From the NCBI GenBank assembly GCA_017938645.1, contig JAGBBE010000033.1, positions 1-7,910 on the forward strand: a stretch of 7,910 bases of DNA. The letters are read 5' to 3'. The stretch is from Clostridia bacterium (GTDB lineage: Bacteria > Bacillota_A > Clostridia > Christensenellales > Aristaeellaceae). Below, piece by piece: positions 1 to 6,970 of this stretch. Made by a program: the position numbers and the translations under genes. Numbering within the stretch: the stretch's first letter is position 1; each line of letters begins with the position of its first letter. The notes under the pieces were generated by a model, which was given only the letters and a program-made list of their open reading frames with translations, was not told the DNA's origin and ran no database searches.

Positions 1-939
1 CCCTACATTCATTCTCATTGGACCGTAAATACAGGAACCGAAAACGCCGCTGTTAACACTCAGTGGCTTTCAGCAGCTGAAGGAACCATTTCCTTTACCC
101 CTTCGTTTGGAAAGAGTGTGTATTGTTTCTTCAGTGTTAAGGACTCCGACGGACGGGAAAAGTCTCTGAGCAGTTCAACCGCTACAATCACTTCAACTCA
201 GATCACTCCTACGCCTACGCTGACGCCTGAGCCGACGCCGACACCCACGCCGACACCTACGCCGACGCCAACACCTACGCCCACGCCGACACCGACACCT
301 GCGCCAACGCCGACACCGACGCCTGCGCCAACGCCGACACCGACGCCTGCGCCAACGCCGACACCGACGCCTGCGCTAATGCCGACACCGACACCTGCGC
401 CAACGCAGACACCGACGCCTGATCCGTCAAAGAGAGGCGTCATCGTAGGTGAAAATGAGTTCAGAAACCTGCCGCCGGTGAAGGTGCCAACGCTTGTTTT
501 CCCCAATGGAACGGTCATACCGGATGATCTGACGCTCAGATTCAACGGCCCCGATGTCATCGAGGAGCAGAAAATCAAGTATGACGTCTGGCTTGCCAAC
601 GGTCAGGGAGGGAAGGTCGATCTGCCTGTCGAGAGCATCCTTTGCTTCCCGTATCCTGAAGGGCTGGACGAGACCGGCATGCGCCGATACAGCATCACGA
701 TTCATCAATACGATGAGAATGGTGTGAAAACGTTCAGCACGCAGGACGGTACGCTTGAACTGACGAAGCAGGGCTTGTGCATCCGGGTTTCCTCGCTGAG
801 TCCGTTTGTCATTGAATGGGAAGAATTGCCCGAAGTCGATTTGCCTAAGACCGGTGACAACAGCCAAATTGCTCTGTGGCTTGCGATGCTTACGCTGGCA
901 GGCGTGACGCTGATGGGCCTCAAGCGCAAAAAAGCATAA
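1..939 (+). CDS. LPXTG cell-wall-anchored surface protein, C-terminal part (5' end outside window)
   Basis: The frame is open from base 1, so the start lies upstream; 312 codons are visible. A GTG at 118 is only an internal codon. The visible protein begins with a beta-rich, Ig-like stretch, followed by a Pro-Thr(-Ala) stalk at about residues 68-140 and a globular segment at about 141-278. It ends with a classical sorting signal: LPKTG (bases 841-855), a hydrophobic segment of about 20 residues and a basic tail (LKRKKA). Family knowledge: a class A-type sortase cleaves between Thr and Gly and links the protein to peptidoglycan, so the product is displayed on a Gram-positive wall, with the stalk acting as a spacer. 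An intrinsic terminator follows directly. The ligand or enzymatic role lies in the missing N-terminus. The sorting signal is near certain. Confidence 0.9.
   Translation, partial: PYIHSHWTVNTGTENAAVNTQWLSAAEGTISFTPSFGKSVYCFFSVKDSDGREKSLSSSTATITSTQITPTPTLTPEPTPTPTPTPTPTPTPTPTPTPTPAPTPTPTPAPTPTPTPAPTPTPTPALMPTPTPAPTQTPTPDPSKRGVIVGENEFRNLPPVKVPTLVFPNGTVIPDDLTLRFNGPDVIEEQKIKYDVWLANGQGGKVDLPVESILCFPYPEGLDETGMRRYSITIHQYDENGVKTFSTQDGTLELTKQGLCIRVSSLSPFVIEWEELPEVDLPKTGDNSQIALWLAMLTLAGVTLMGLKRKKA
298..417 (+). repeat. 24-bp tandem repeat (5 units) coding for the PT/PA stalk
   Basis: Five consecutive 24-bp units begin at 298, 322, 346, 370 and 394, each starting CCTGCGCCAACG and encoding an 8-residue Pro-Ala-Pro-Thr period. 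Units 1-3 are essentially identical; units 4 and 5 carry a few substitutions (for example CTAATG, CGCAGA). A shorter-period, less regular Pro-Thr stretch precedes them (about 205-297). Such in-frame arrays change length by slippage or recombination, which would lengthen or shorten the wall spacer. Confidence 0.85.
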
Positions 940-944
940 GAATC

Positions 945-983
945 GCCCTGCCTCCGGAAACGGAAGCAGGGCTTCTTTCTTCT
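945..983 (+). terminator. Intrinsic terminator of the LPXTG gene
   Basis: A 12-bp stem (945-956 with 961-972, one G-T wobble) closed by a GAAA tetraloop is followed by a T-rich run (TTCTTTCTTCTT) five bases after the stop codon. It separates the surface-protein gene from the downstream riboswitch unit. Confidence 0.85.
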
Positions 984-1039
984 TGTCAGCGCAGCTGCTC
1001 AATCATCCCGCGCCCGGATAAGGCATAGTAAAGAAGCTG

Positions 1040-1068
1040 TTGACAAATCCGCGCGCATTGGGTATGAT
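1040..1068 (+). promoter_or_regulatory. Sigma-A-type promoter of the riboswitch/FNT unit
   Basis: TTGACA at 1040-1045, a 17-bp spacer and TATGAT at 1063-1068. The expected start at about 1075 falls immediately before the first paired base of the riboswitch, so the transcript would begin with the aptamer. Confidence 0.75.
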
Positions 1069-1075
1069 GAACACA

Positions 1076-1141
1076 TCAACCGACTGACGGAAGTGGAATC
1101 GACCACGTGGAGGTTGAGTGAGATATGCCGACCGTCTGGGC
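1076..1141 (+). promoter_or_regulatory. ZTP (pfl-motif) riboswitch aptamer
   Basis: The secondary structure was drawn by hand. P1 pairs TCAACC (1076-1081) with GGTTGA (1112-1117). An internal loop GACTGACGGAA follows P1, and P2 pairs GTGG (1093-1096) with CCAC (1103-1106). A linker leads to the 3' domain GCCGACCGTCTGGGC (1127-1141), which matches the conserved CCGNCUGGGC block of the ZTP class. The class-defining pseudoknot can form between GACGG (1086-1090) and CCGTC (1132-1136); it differs from the commoner GGCG/CGCC version by a compensatory change, which supports the fold. Known role: the class binds ZMP/ZTP, the purine intermediates that build up when 10-formyl-THF is limiting, and usually switches gene expression on. 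The identification rests on motif and fold, not on a covariance-model search. Confidence 0.85.
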
Positions 1142-1162
1142 GAACAAGTCCGGGCGGTTTTT
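1132..1162 (+). terminator. Riboswitch expression-platform terminator
   Basis: CCGTCTGG (1132-1139) pairs with CCGGGCGG (1150-1157), an 8-bp stem with two G-T wobbles, followed by TTTTT (1158-1162). Its 5' arm contains the CCGTC needed for the riboswitch pseudoknot, so ligand-stabilised aptamer and terminator exclude each other. That predicts antitermination (gene on) by ZMP/ZTP. Confidence 0.8.
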
Positions 1163-1188
1163 GTATTGCCCGTCAAGGAGGATATGCG

Positions 1189-1791
1189 ATGAAAACCCTC
1201 AAGCTCTTTCTCAGTGCACTGCTCGCCGGGATGGCCATCGGCATCGGCGGCACAGTCTTCCTCTCCGTACAAAACAGCGTCGTCGGCGCGGTGCTGTTTG
1301 CTGTCGGGCTGTACGCCATCTGCGCGCATGGGCTGCATCTGTTCACCGGCAAGGTGGGCTATGTGATCGACGAGGGGCCGGGCTACATCGCCCCGCTGGC
1401 CGTCATCTGGGCGGGCAACTATGCCGGTACGGCGCTGACCGCGCTGGCCGTGCGTGCCAGCCGGATCGCGGCGATTGCGGAACGGGCATCTTCGATGTGC
1501 GCGGTCAAACTCGGCGACAGCCTGTTCAGCCTGCTGGTGCTGGCGGTCTTCTGCGGGCTGCTGATGTTCATCGCGGTGGATGGCTACAAGCGCACGAAGC
1601 ACCCGCTGATTCTGCTGATGTGCGTGAGCGCGTTCATCCTCTGCGGCTTTGAGCACTGCATCGCTGACATGTTTTATCTCTCGCTTGCCGGGGTGTTCAC
1701 GCCCGGCGCGCTGCTGCGTCTGGCAGTGATCACACTGGGCAACGGCATCGGCGGCGTGCTGATTCCGCTGTTGAGAAGGCTGCCGGACTGA
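1189..1791 (+). CDS. Formate/nitrite transporter (FNT) family protein, short form
   Basis: A 200-residue hydrophobic protein with about six membrane segments. FNT signatures seen: LFTGK at residues 51-55, GNYAG at 76-80, GFEHCIADM around residues 153-161 (His156 matches the central pore histidine of FocA/NirC; FNTs usually read GFEHSIANM), and LGNGIGG around 183-189. Family knowledge: FNT pentamers pass formate or related small anions across the membrane. The ATG at 1189 is chosen because AAGGAGG (1175-1181) lies 7 bases upstream; an in-frame ATG at 1093 lies inside the riboswitch and is rejected. Many FNTs have 250-290 residues, so this is compact, with short termini. A ZTP riboswitch in the leader favours formate over nitrite or hydrosulfide as substrate, since formate feeds 10-formyl-THF for purine synthesis; this is inference. 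Confidence 0.9.
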   Translation: MKTLKLFLSALLAGMAIGIGGTVFLSVQNSVVGAVLFAVGLYAICAHGLHLFTGKVGYVIDEGPGYIAPLAVIWAGNYAGTALTALAVRASRIAAIAERASSMCAVKLGDSLFSLLVLAVFCGLLMFIAVDGYKRTKHPLILLMCVSAFILCGFEHCIADMFYLSLAGVFTPGALLRLAVITLGNGIGGVLIPLLRRLPD

Positions 1792-1872
1792 CATGGCCCT
1801 CAGCAGGACGATTGATCAGCGCGAAAAGGGGAAGGAGTCTGGGATGCGTCCCCAGGCGGGGGATGAATTCCC

Positions 1873-2037
1873 TAACGCTCCTATGGCTCCGCACGCTGGG
1901 GCACGCATGATGGTTGCTTCTCGGATGCCGACAAGCGCAATGCGTTCGACATCGCAAAGTATCTGAGCGGCGGCTGTGAAGTGAAGGAGAATGAGCCTGC
2001 GCGGACGTTTGTGGTGGACGGGGCGGAGGACGTTTGA
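1873..2037 (+). pseudogene. Unidentified coding relic
   Basis: After an in-frame TAA at 1873 there is an open stretch of about 53 codons ending at TGA 2035-2037. Its composition looks protein-like (for example FSDADKRNAFDIAKYL, then ARTFVVDGAEDV). It has no ribosome binding site or convincing start. I do not recognise the family. It sits directly before a recombinase remnant, so it is most likely the tail of a gene whose front has been lost. The rest of 1792-2068 shows nothing I can name. Confidence 0.25.
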
Positions 2038-2068
2038 ATAATCCGCAGGCACATCGCACGGAGGATGA

Positions 2069-2245
2069 TACGCTTTCAGGCACACCATCATCACAGATGT
2101 CTATGAAGAAACCTATGATGCAAATATCGCGGCAGCGGTGGCAGGACACAGTAAAACCACCATCACCATGAACCGCTATACCCACGCGCGGCGGGATTCT
2201 GCCGTCAAAGGTATCAAAGCGCTTGATGAAGCCTACAATTTGTGA
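2069..2245 (+). pseudogene. Tyrosine recombinase (phage-type integrase), C-terminal remnant
   Basis: Bases 2069-2245 encode about 58 residues ending in a normal stop. They carry the last three landmarks of the tyrosine recombinase fold in order: a box II-like YAFRHT (catalytic Arg), AGHSKTT (catalytic His), and MNRYTHA, where the Tyr is the DNA-linking nucleophile. A TGA at 2066 closes the frame immediately upstream, and no N-terminal SAM-like or core domain is present. About 80-85% of a usual 350-400-residue integrase is therefore missing. It is a relic of an integrative element, not a working enzyme. Confidence 0.6.
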
Positions 2246-2520
2246 TACGATTTTTGATATGCATTTTTCAGCAGCATATTATTGTAGGAGAACCAACTCG
2301 CAAATCCGAACCGCATTTTCCTCCAATAGCGCACGATTGCACAGGATTTGCCCGACAGAGCGTGACAATTCATGGATTTCCAATCTGCATGGCGCACATA
2401 GTGCAGGGAAACGAAATGAACAGCAGGTGCTGTCAACTGAACAAAATTAGCAGAAATCGTAGCGGCTCCGGGCTTCATTAGCAAGGGATGGACTTCGATG
2501 AGCTGCACACCCCAAAACCG

Positions 2521-2566
2521 CAAAGCAAGGAAAAGCACCCGTCTTTGGGTGTTTTTTCTTGCTTTG
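2521..2566. terminator. Long hairpin, probable (bidirectional) terminator
   Basis: A nearly continuous 20-bp stem pairs 2521-2540 with 2547-2566 (two G-T wobbles) around a short loop. The inner core is CACCC/GGGTG, followed on the plus strand by TTTTTT and matched by AAAA on the other arm, so it can stop transcription from either side. No intact gene ends here on either strand. The stretch 2246-2520 before it holds no gene I can support; the longest minus-strand frame runs through this hairpin and looks like chance. Confidence 0.55.
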
Positions 2567-2645
2567 GAATATTGATTGATGGTTTCGCCAAGACGATCCA
2601 TGATATGCTCAGGCGAATTGAACACCTCGTTTCTGAATCCAATAG

Positions 2646-2674
2646 GAATAGGATCAATATGTTAAGAATAGGAT
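2646..2674. repeat. 9-bp direct repeat upstream of the lipoprotein promoter
   Basis: GAATAGGAT occurs at 2646-2654 and again at 2666-2674, 20 bp (about two helical turns) start to start and ending 15 bp before the -35 box. The core ATAGGAT recurs at 2744-2750, downstream of the -10 box. Spacing and position suit a dimeric response-regulator or other activator site. No binding protein can be assigned. Confidence 0.4.
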
Positions 2675-2689
2675 AAACGGATATGAAAC

Positions 2690-2719
2690 TTGACTCTATA
2701 TATCAGAGAGGGGTATAAT
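2690..2719 (+). promoter_or_regulatory. Sigma-A-type promoter of the lipoprotein/kinase operon
   Basis: TTGACT at 2690-2695, an 18-bp spacer and a perfect TATAAT at 2714-2719, followed by a leader of about 100 nt before the lipoprotein start. No terminator or recognisable riboswitch is seen in the leader. Confidence 0.75.
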
Positions 2720-2826
2720 TCAAAATAGTAATCTTATAACATGATAGGATATATAAACTGCTGTACGAACGGGCTGCGCCGGAATTTTCGGGGGAAGATA
2801 AATTGGATTTGAGAGGGGAAAAACAG

Positions 2827-4710
2827 GTGAAGAAATTTGTTTGTGTGTTGCTGCTGCTGGTGATGACAGCGCTGCTGCTGACTGGCTGCGGCAGTCAGAA
2901 AGGCAAGGATGGAAATACGACGATGACTGCCGCGCGGCAGGCTGCCGAGTCAAAGGCGGAGACGAAGGAAAAGGTTGTCGTCGCATGCTGGGGCAATCAG
3001 ATGCTGGACAGCTATACCCAGTACCTGTGCGAGCTGTTCCCGCAGGTGGAGTTTCAGTTTGTTCTGGTGACCAACTCCACGGATTACTACCGCTTCCGTC
3101 AGGAGCACGATGATATGCCCGATATTCTGACGGTGCGCCGCTTTGCGCTGAAGGATGCGGTGCTGCTGAAGGACTATCTGTATGACCTGAGCAACACCGA
3201 GCTGGCGACGACCTATTTCGGGTCGTATCTGGACAGCTATACCTATGACGACGGCTCGGTGAACTGGCTGCCCACCTGCGCGGAGGTGGACGGCATCATC
3301 ATAAACAAAACCCTGTTTGACGAATACAATGTGCCTGTGCCCACGGACTACGCCAGCTTTATCGCTGCCTGCGAGGCCTTTGAAGCGGCGGGCATCCGCA
3401 GCTTTGTGTCGGATTTTTCTGCCGATTACACCTGCATGGAGGTGCTCCAGGGCGCCTCGATTCCCATACTCGCGAGCATCGAGGGGCGCAAGTGGCGTCA
3501 GCAGTATGAGAGCGGCGCGACCCACGAGCTTTCCGAGGAGGTCTGGCTGCCCGTCTTTGAGAACTTCTTTGATTTCATGGAGAAGGTCGGCCTGAGCGAG
3601 GAGGACGCGACCTATCCCAACCGGACGCCGAAGGACATGTTCAGCGAGGGCCAGGCCGCGATGTTCCGCGGCACCGGCGCGGACGTCATCACCTATCCCG
3701 GCCGCGGGCAGGACGAGGTGCTGTTGGTGCCGTACTTTGGCCAGACGGAGAAGGACAACTGGTATCTGTCCTATCCGACCTTCCAGGTCGCGGCCGCCCA
3801 AAAGGGCATGGATGATCCCAAGCGCGAAAAGCTGATTCTTGACATCATGACCGCCATGGTTAATCAGCAGGGACAGGATCACATCTCTTACGGCAAGAAC
3901 ATGGTGCCCTACAAGAAGGACGTCACGCTGGAGCTGATGCCGGAGATGGACAACCTGAAGCCCTATGTGGAGCAGAACAAGCTTTACATCCGTCTGGCTT
4001 CCAATGAGATGTTCCGCATCTCCAGGGACGTCGTGCAGATGATCCTAAGGGGCGAGGTCACTACTGCAAAAGAAGCGCTGGACGCTTTCAACGGCGAGCT
4101 GGCAGGCGAGGAACCAGGCACCGAGATCGTCACCCATATCGATACCGCGTACTCCAACGAGTTTAGCCCGGAGTATGGCAATCAGGCGGCCTCGGCTGTT
4201 GCCAACACCATGCGGTCGATCTACGGCGTGGATCTGGTGTTCATGCAGGCGTGCTACGTCGCCAGCGACATTTACAGCGGCGACTACTCCCTCAAGGATC
4301 TGGGTTACCTGGCCAAGAATGACGGCGGCTGGCCCGGACTGATGGAACTGACCGGCGATCAGATCTATACCCTTGTGGAGACGACCCTTTCGATGACGAA
4401 CAACCGCGGCGCGGTCTGCAACGACAGCACGCTGTATGTGTCCAGCGGCTTTGAGATGGACATCGCCAGAACGGAAAACGGCTACAGGCTGAACGCCCTG
4501 ACCATGGAGGGCAAGGCGCTTGATCGCAGCAGGACCTATTCCTTCCTGATCTACGGCGACCGCGACTGGTATATGACCAAGGTCATGGAGGAGATGGGCG
4601 TTTCTCAGGTGGATACGTCCGGACTCAAGGCCGAGCCGTGCTTGGTCAAGTGCCTGGTGGAGGATGGCGGACAGCTTGAAGCGCCCACGGATTACATCAC
4701 CGTGAGGTAA
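2827..4710 (+). CDS. Lipoprotein: solute-binding domain fused to a 5'-nucleotidase-like C-terminal domain
   Basis: 627 residues. A GTG start is chosen because GAGAGGGG (2811-2818) lies 8 bases upstream and the protein then opens with a textbook lipoprotein signal: MKK, a hydrophobic core and lipobox LTGC with Cys21 as lipid anchor. An in-frame TTG at 2803 is the alternative. Residues about 40-425 resemble an ABC extracellular solute-binding protein of the sugar/peptide family 1 type (near its start VVVACWGNQ; later PDILTVRR, DGIIINKTLFDEYNVPVPTD, FSEGQAAMFRGTG). Residues about 430-627 resemble the 5'-nucleotidase C-terminal domain: VDLVFMQACYVASDI, MELTGDQIYTLVE, then YVSSGFEMDI, and LDRSRTYSFLIYGDRDWY. 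The metallophosphatase domain is absent and the usual NGGGIR block is replaced by MQACYVAS, so nucleotidase activity is unlikely. It is followed by a kinase gene after 55 bp with no terminator between. I infer a ligand-presenting receptor subunit; orphan transport is the alternative. Confidence 0.93.
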   Translation: MKKFVCVLLLLVMTALLLTGCGSQKGKDGNTTMTAARQAAESKAETKEKVVVACWGNQMLDSYTQYLCELFPQVEFQFVLVTNSTDYYRFRQEHDDMPDILTVRRFALKDAVLLKDYLYDLSNTELATTYFGSYLDSYTYDDGSVNWLPTCAEVDGIIINKTLFDEYNVPVPTDYASFIAACEAFEAAGIRSFVSDFSADYTCMEVLQGASIPILASIEGRKWRQQYESGATHELSEEVWLPVFENFFDFMEKVGLSEEDATYPNRTPKDMFSEGQAAMFRGTGADVITYPGRGQDEVLLVPYFGQTEKDNWYLSYPTFQVAAAQKGMDDPKREKLILDIMTAMVNQQGQDHISYGKNMVPYKKDVTLELMPEMDNLKPYVEQNKLYIRLASNEMFRISRDVVQMILRGEVTTAKEALDAFNGELAGEEPGTEIVTHIDTAYSNEFSPEYGNQAASAVANTMRSIYGVDLVFMQACYVASDIYSGDYSLKDLGYLAKNDGGWPGLMELTGDQIYTLVETTLSMTNNRGAVCNDSTLYVSSGFEMDIARTENGYRLNALTMEGKALDRSRTYSFLIYGDRDWYMTKVMEEMGVSQVDTSGLKAEPCLVKCLVEDGGQLEAPTDYITVR

Positions 4711-4765
4711 TACGAGGCTGCGTTTCACAAGCGCGGCAGGCAGAAGAAAGATGAGGTGGATGCCA

Positions 4766-6952
4766 ATGAGTGAAAAGAGACGCTCATCGAAATTTCTTTT
4801 GCCTGTCGTGTTTGCGCTGATTCTGGTTTTGTCTCTGGCGTGGGGCGTACGCTACATGCGCACAGCCCTGATGAAACTGACGATCGACGAGCGCTCCTGT
4901 CAGATGGAGGAGATGGTCAAGCAGATCCGCGCCAACCTGAAAAACGGCCTTCAGACCCATTGGAATCTGGTGTCGGGACTGAACAACGCGCTGCAGGGGA
5001 GCTATTACGAAAACGGCGACGATGTGAGCGACAATATCGCGCATCTGGAAAATGACTTCTGTACGGATTTGTATGGTTGCCGGGTGATGCTGCTGGACGA
5101 GCAGGGCACGGCGTATCTGAGCGACGGACCTGCGGGCATCTGGTATGATGTCAGTCATCTGGTTGATGGGAAAAGGCGGCATACCTTTGTCTCCGAGACC
5201 GACAGCATTGACGGAAGCTTCCTGGTATTCTCCCAGGAGCTGGACACCCTCATTACCATGGGAGAGAATCAGGTTCGCCTTACCCACGTTGTGTTGCTCA
5301 AGGACATACAGACCGTCAAGCAGTATTATACGACCACAACCTACGGCGGAAGTGCCGCTACCTACATCATCAGGGATAACGGCACGCTGACCTATTACGA
5401 CGCGGACGCAGACGATATCATCGGTGCACGGAATGTTTACAAGGCGCTCAGGGAAGTGGAGTATATTCAGGGGCAGAACTTCGATTCGGTCAGAGCACAT
5501 CTGGATCAGAATGGTATTGCTGTTGCCAACATCCTGCTGAACCGAAGCGAGTATTACTACTGCCTCACATCGCTTGAGGACTATGATATGACGCTGATGC
5601 TGCTGATTCCCGCGGAAGCTGTGGCGGTCAGCACCATGAGCATGATGGAGTCCACCATCAAGACGCTGACCATTTTCATGTCGGTTGTGGTTCTTTTGCT
5701 CCTGCTGGCGGCGATCAGCTTCGTCAGCGTCCAGCGAAGTGCCGTCAAGGTGAGAATGGAGCAGGAGAGCAACAAGGAGCTGAACCGCCTTCGCATGGAG
5801 GCGGAGTCGGCCAATGCTGCAAAGAGCACCTTCCTGAACAACATGTCCCATGACATCCGTACCCCAATGAACGCCATCATCGGCTTTACGAATATTGCGC
5901 TGAAGCACAATCCCAAGCCCGAGGTCAAATCCTGTCTGGAGAAGATCAGCGACAGTTCGGAGCATCTGCTGACACTGATTAACGACGTGCTGGACATCAG
6001 CCGCATTGAAAGCGGCAGGATTCAGTATACGCCTGTTCCTGTCGATATTGTCGCGGTGGCAAACACGGTTGTCAATGTCACCACCGGCTTCCTGTCCAAC
6101 AGGAATCTCACCTTTCACCTCCATCTGGAGGAGCCGGAGGCGCGCTATGTGCTGGCTGATGCTGTGCGCATTCGGGAAGTGCTGGTGAACATCCTCGGCA
6201 ACGCGGTGAAGTTCACCCCGGACGGCGGGACGATCACCTTTGAGGCCAGCTACCGGCCGGTCGAGGACGGGCAGCATATCCTTGCGCGCTACCGTATTGC
6301 CGATACGGGCGTTGGCATGAGCGAGGACTTCATTGGACATATCTTCGATGAGTTTTCGCAGGAGGAAAACAGCGCCCGCACCCAGTACAAGGGCACCGGC
6401 TTGGGGATGACCATCACCAAGCGGTATATTGATCTGATGGGCGGCAAAATCAGCGTTGAGAGCAGGAAGGGCAAGGGCTCCACGTTCATCGTGGAGATTC
6501 CCATGGAGCGAACAGACGGCAGCAGGATCCGGAAACGGGATTCCTCCGCTGTCAGCAATGACCTCGCGGGCGTAAAGATTCTACTGGCGGAGGACAATGA
6601 CCTGAACGCGGAGATTGCCACGATTCAGCTGGAGAGGCTGGGCACTCACGTGACCAGGACGGCGGACGGAAGGCAGGCAGTTCACGCCTTTGCGGAGAAT
6701 CCTCCGGGAACCTTTGATGTCATCCTGATGGACATCATGATGCCGGAGATGGACGGCTATGAGGCCACTGCGGCGATCCGCGGACTCGTAAATCGCCCCG
6801 ATGCCCTGCAGATTCCGATTATTGCGATGACAGCGAATGCCTTTGCAGAGGATGTGCAGGCTTCTCTGGATGCCGGCATGAACGGGCATCTGTCCAAGCC
6901 CATTGTGATGGGTGAGGTCGTTAAGATGATTGCCAGAAATCTGGGTATTTAG
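4766..6952 (+). CDS. Membrane hybrid sensor histidine kinase (Cache-like sensor, HisKA, HATPase, receiver)
   Basis: 728 residues from the ATG at 4766, preceded by GAGGTGG (4753-4759) at 6 bases; an in-frame ATG at 4751 is an alternative with a poorer site. Order: TM1 at about 10-28; an extracytoplasmic domain of about 270 residues, probably dCache, opening with a long helix; TM2 at about 301-323; a linker coiled coil; HisKA with NNMSHDIRTPMN (phospho-acceptor His362); HATPase_c with N-box NAVKF (Asn479), DTGVGM (Asp513), FDEFSQ and GTGLGM; and a receiver domain with acidic pocket Glu609/Asp610, phospho-acceptor Asp656 in LMDIMMPEMDG, Thr689 and Lys711. All catalytic residues are present, so it should autophosphorylate and relay to its own receiver. 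There is no HAMP, PAS or Hpt domain and no DNA-binding output, so an Hpt protein and final regulator must be encoded elsewhere. Likely co-transcribed with the lipoprotein, which may present ligand to its sensor domain. Confidence 0.94.
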   Translation: MSEKRRSSKFLLPVVFALILVLSLAWGVRYMRTALMKLTIDERSCQMEEMVKQIRANLKNGLQTHWNLVSGLNNALQGSYYENGDDVSDNIAHLENDFCTDLYGCRVMLLDEQGTAYLSDGPAGIWYDVSHLVDGKRRHTFVSETDSIDGSFLVFSQELDTLITMGENQVRLTHVVLLKDIQTVKQYYTTTTYGGSAATYIIRDNGTLTYYDADADDIIGARNVYKALREVEYIQGQNFDSVRAHLDQNGIAVANILLNRSEYYYCLTSLEDYDMTLMLLIPAEAVAVSTMSMMESTIKTLTIFMSVVVLLLLLAAISFVSVQRSAVKVRMEQESNKELNRLRMEAESANAAKSTFLNNMSHDIRTPMNAIIGFTNIALKHNPKPEVKSCLEKISDSSEHLLTLINDVLDISRIESGRIQYTPVPVDIVAVANTVVNVTTGFLSNRNLTFHLHLEEPEARYVLADAVRIREVLVNILGNAVKFTPDGGTITFEASYRPVEDGQHILARYRIADTGVGMSEDFIGHIFDEFSQEENSARTQYKGTGLGMTITKRYIDLMGGKISVESRKGKGSTFIVEIPMERTDGSRIRKRDSSAVSNDLAGVKILLAEDNDLNAEIATIQLERLGTHVTRTADGRQAVHAFAENPPGTFDVILMDIMMPEMDGYEATAAIRGLVNRPDALQIPIIAMTANAFAEDVQASLDAGMNGHLSKPIVMGEVVKMIARNLGI

Positions 6953-6970
6953 CCTCGGGGATGGCGCTGA

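Noticed and set aside
198..599. Minus-strand frame opposite the Pro-Thr stalk (Gly-Val repeats)
   Set aside because: It is the mirror of the low-complexity repeat of the LPXTG gene, with no ribosome binding site.
1003..1794. Long minus-strand open frame opposite the FNT gene
   Set aside because: Composition (His/Gln/Arg-rich) is typical of an antisense shadow of a GC-rich membrane-protein gene, and it crosses the riboswitch and promoter.
1847..1906. GCGTCCCCA and TGGGGCACGC as a long-range inverted repeat
   Set aside because: Short arms with a bulge, 40 bp apart in GC-rich sequence; could easily be chance.
2233..2625. 130-codon minus-strand frame in the gap before the lipoprotein operon
   Set aside because: No ribosome binding site or family resemblance, and the 46-base terminator-like hairpin lies inside it.
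4784..6340. 518-codon minus-strand open frame
   Set aside because: It lies wholly antisense to the kinase gene, which has all its family motifs; shadow frame.
2827..6952. Ordinary ABC sugar-uptake operon
   Set aside because: No permease or ATPase gene is present, and the next gene is a sensor kinase.
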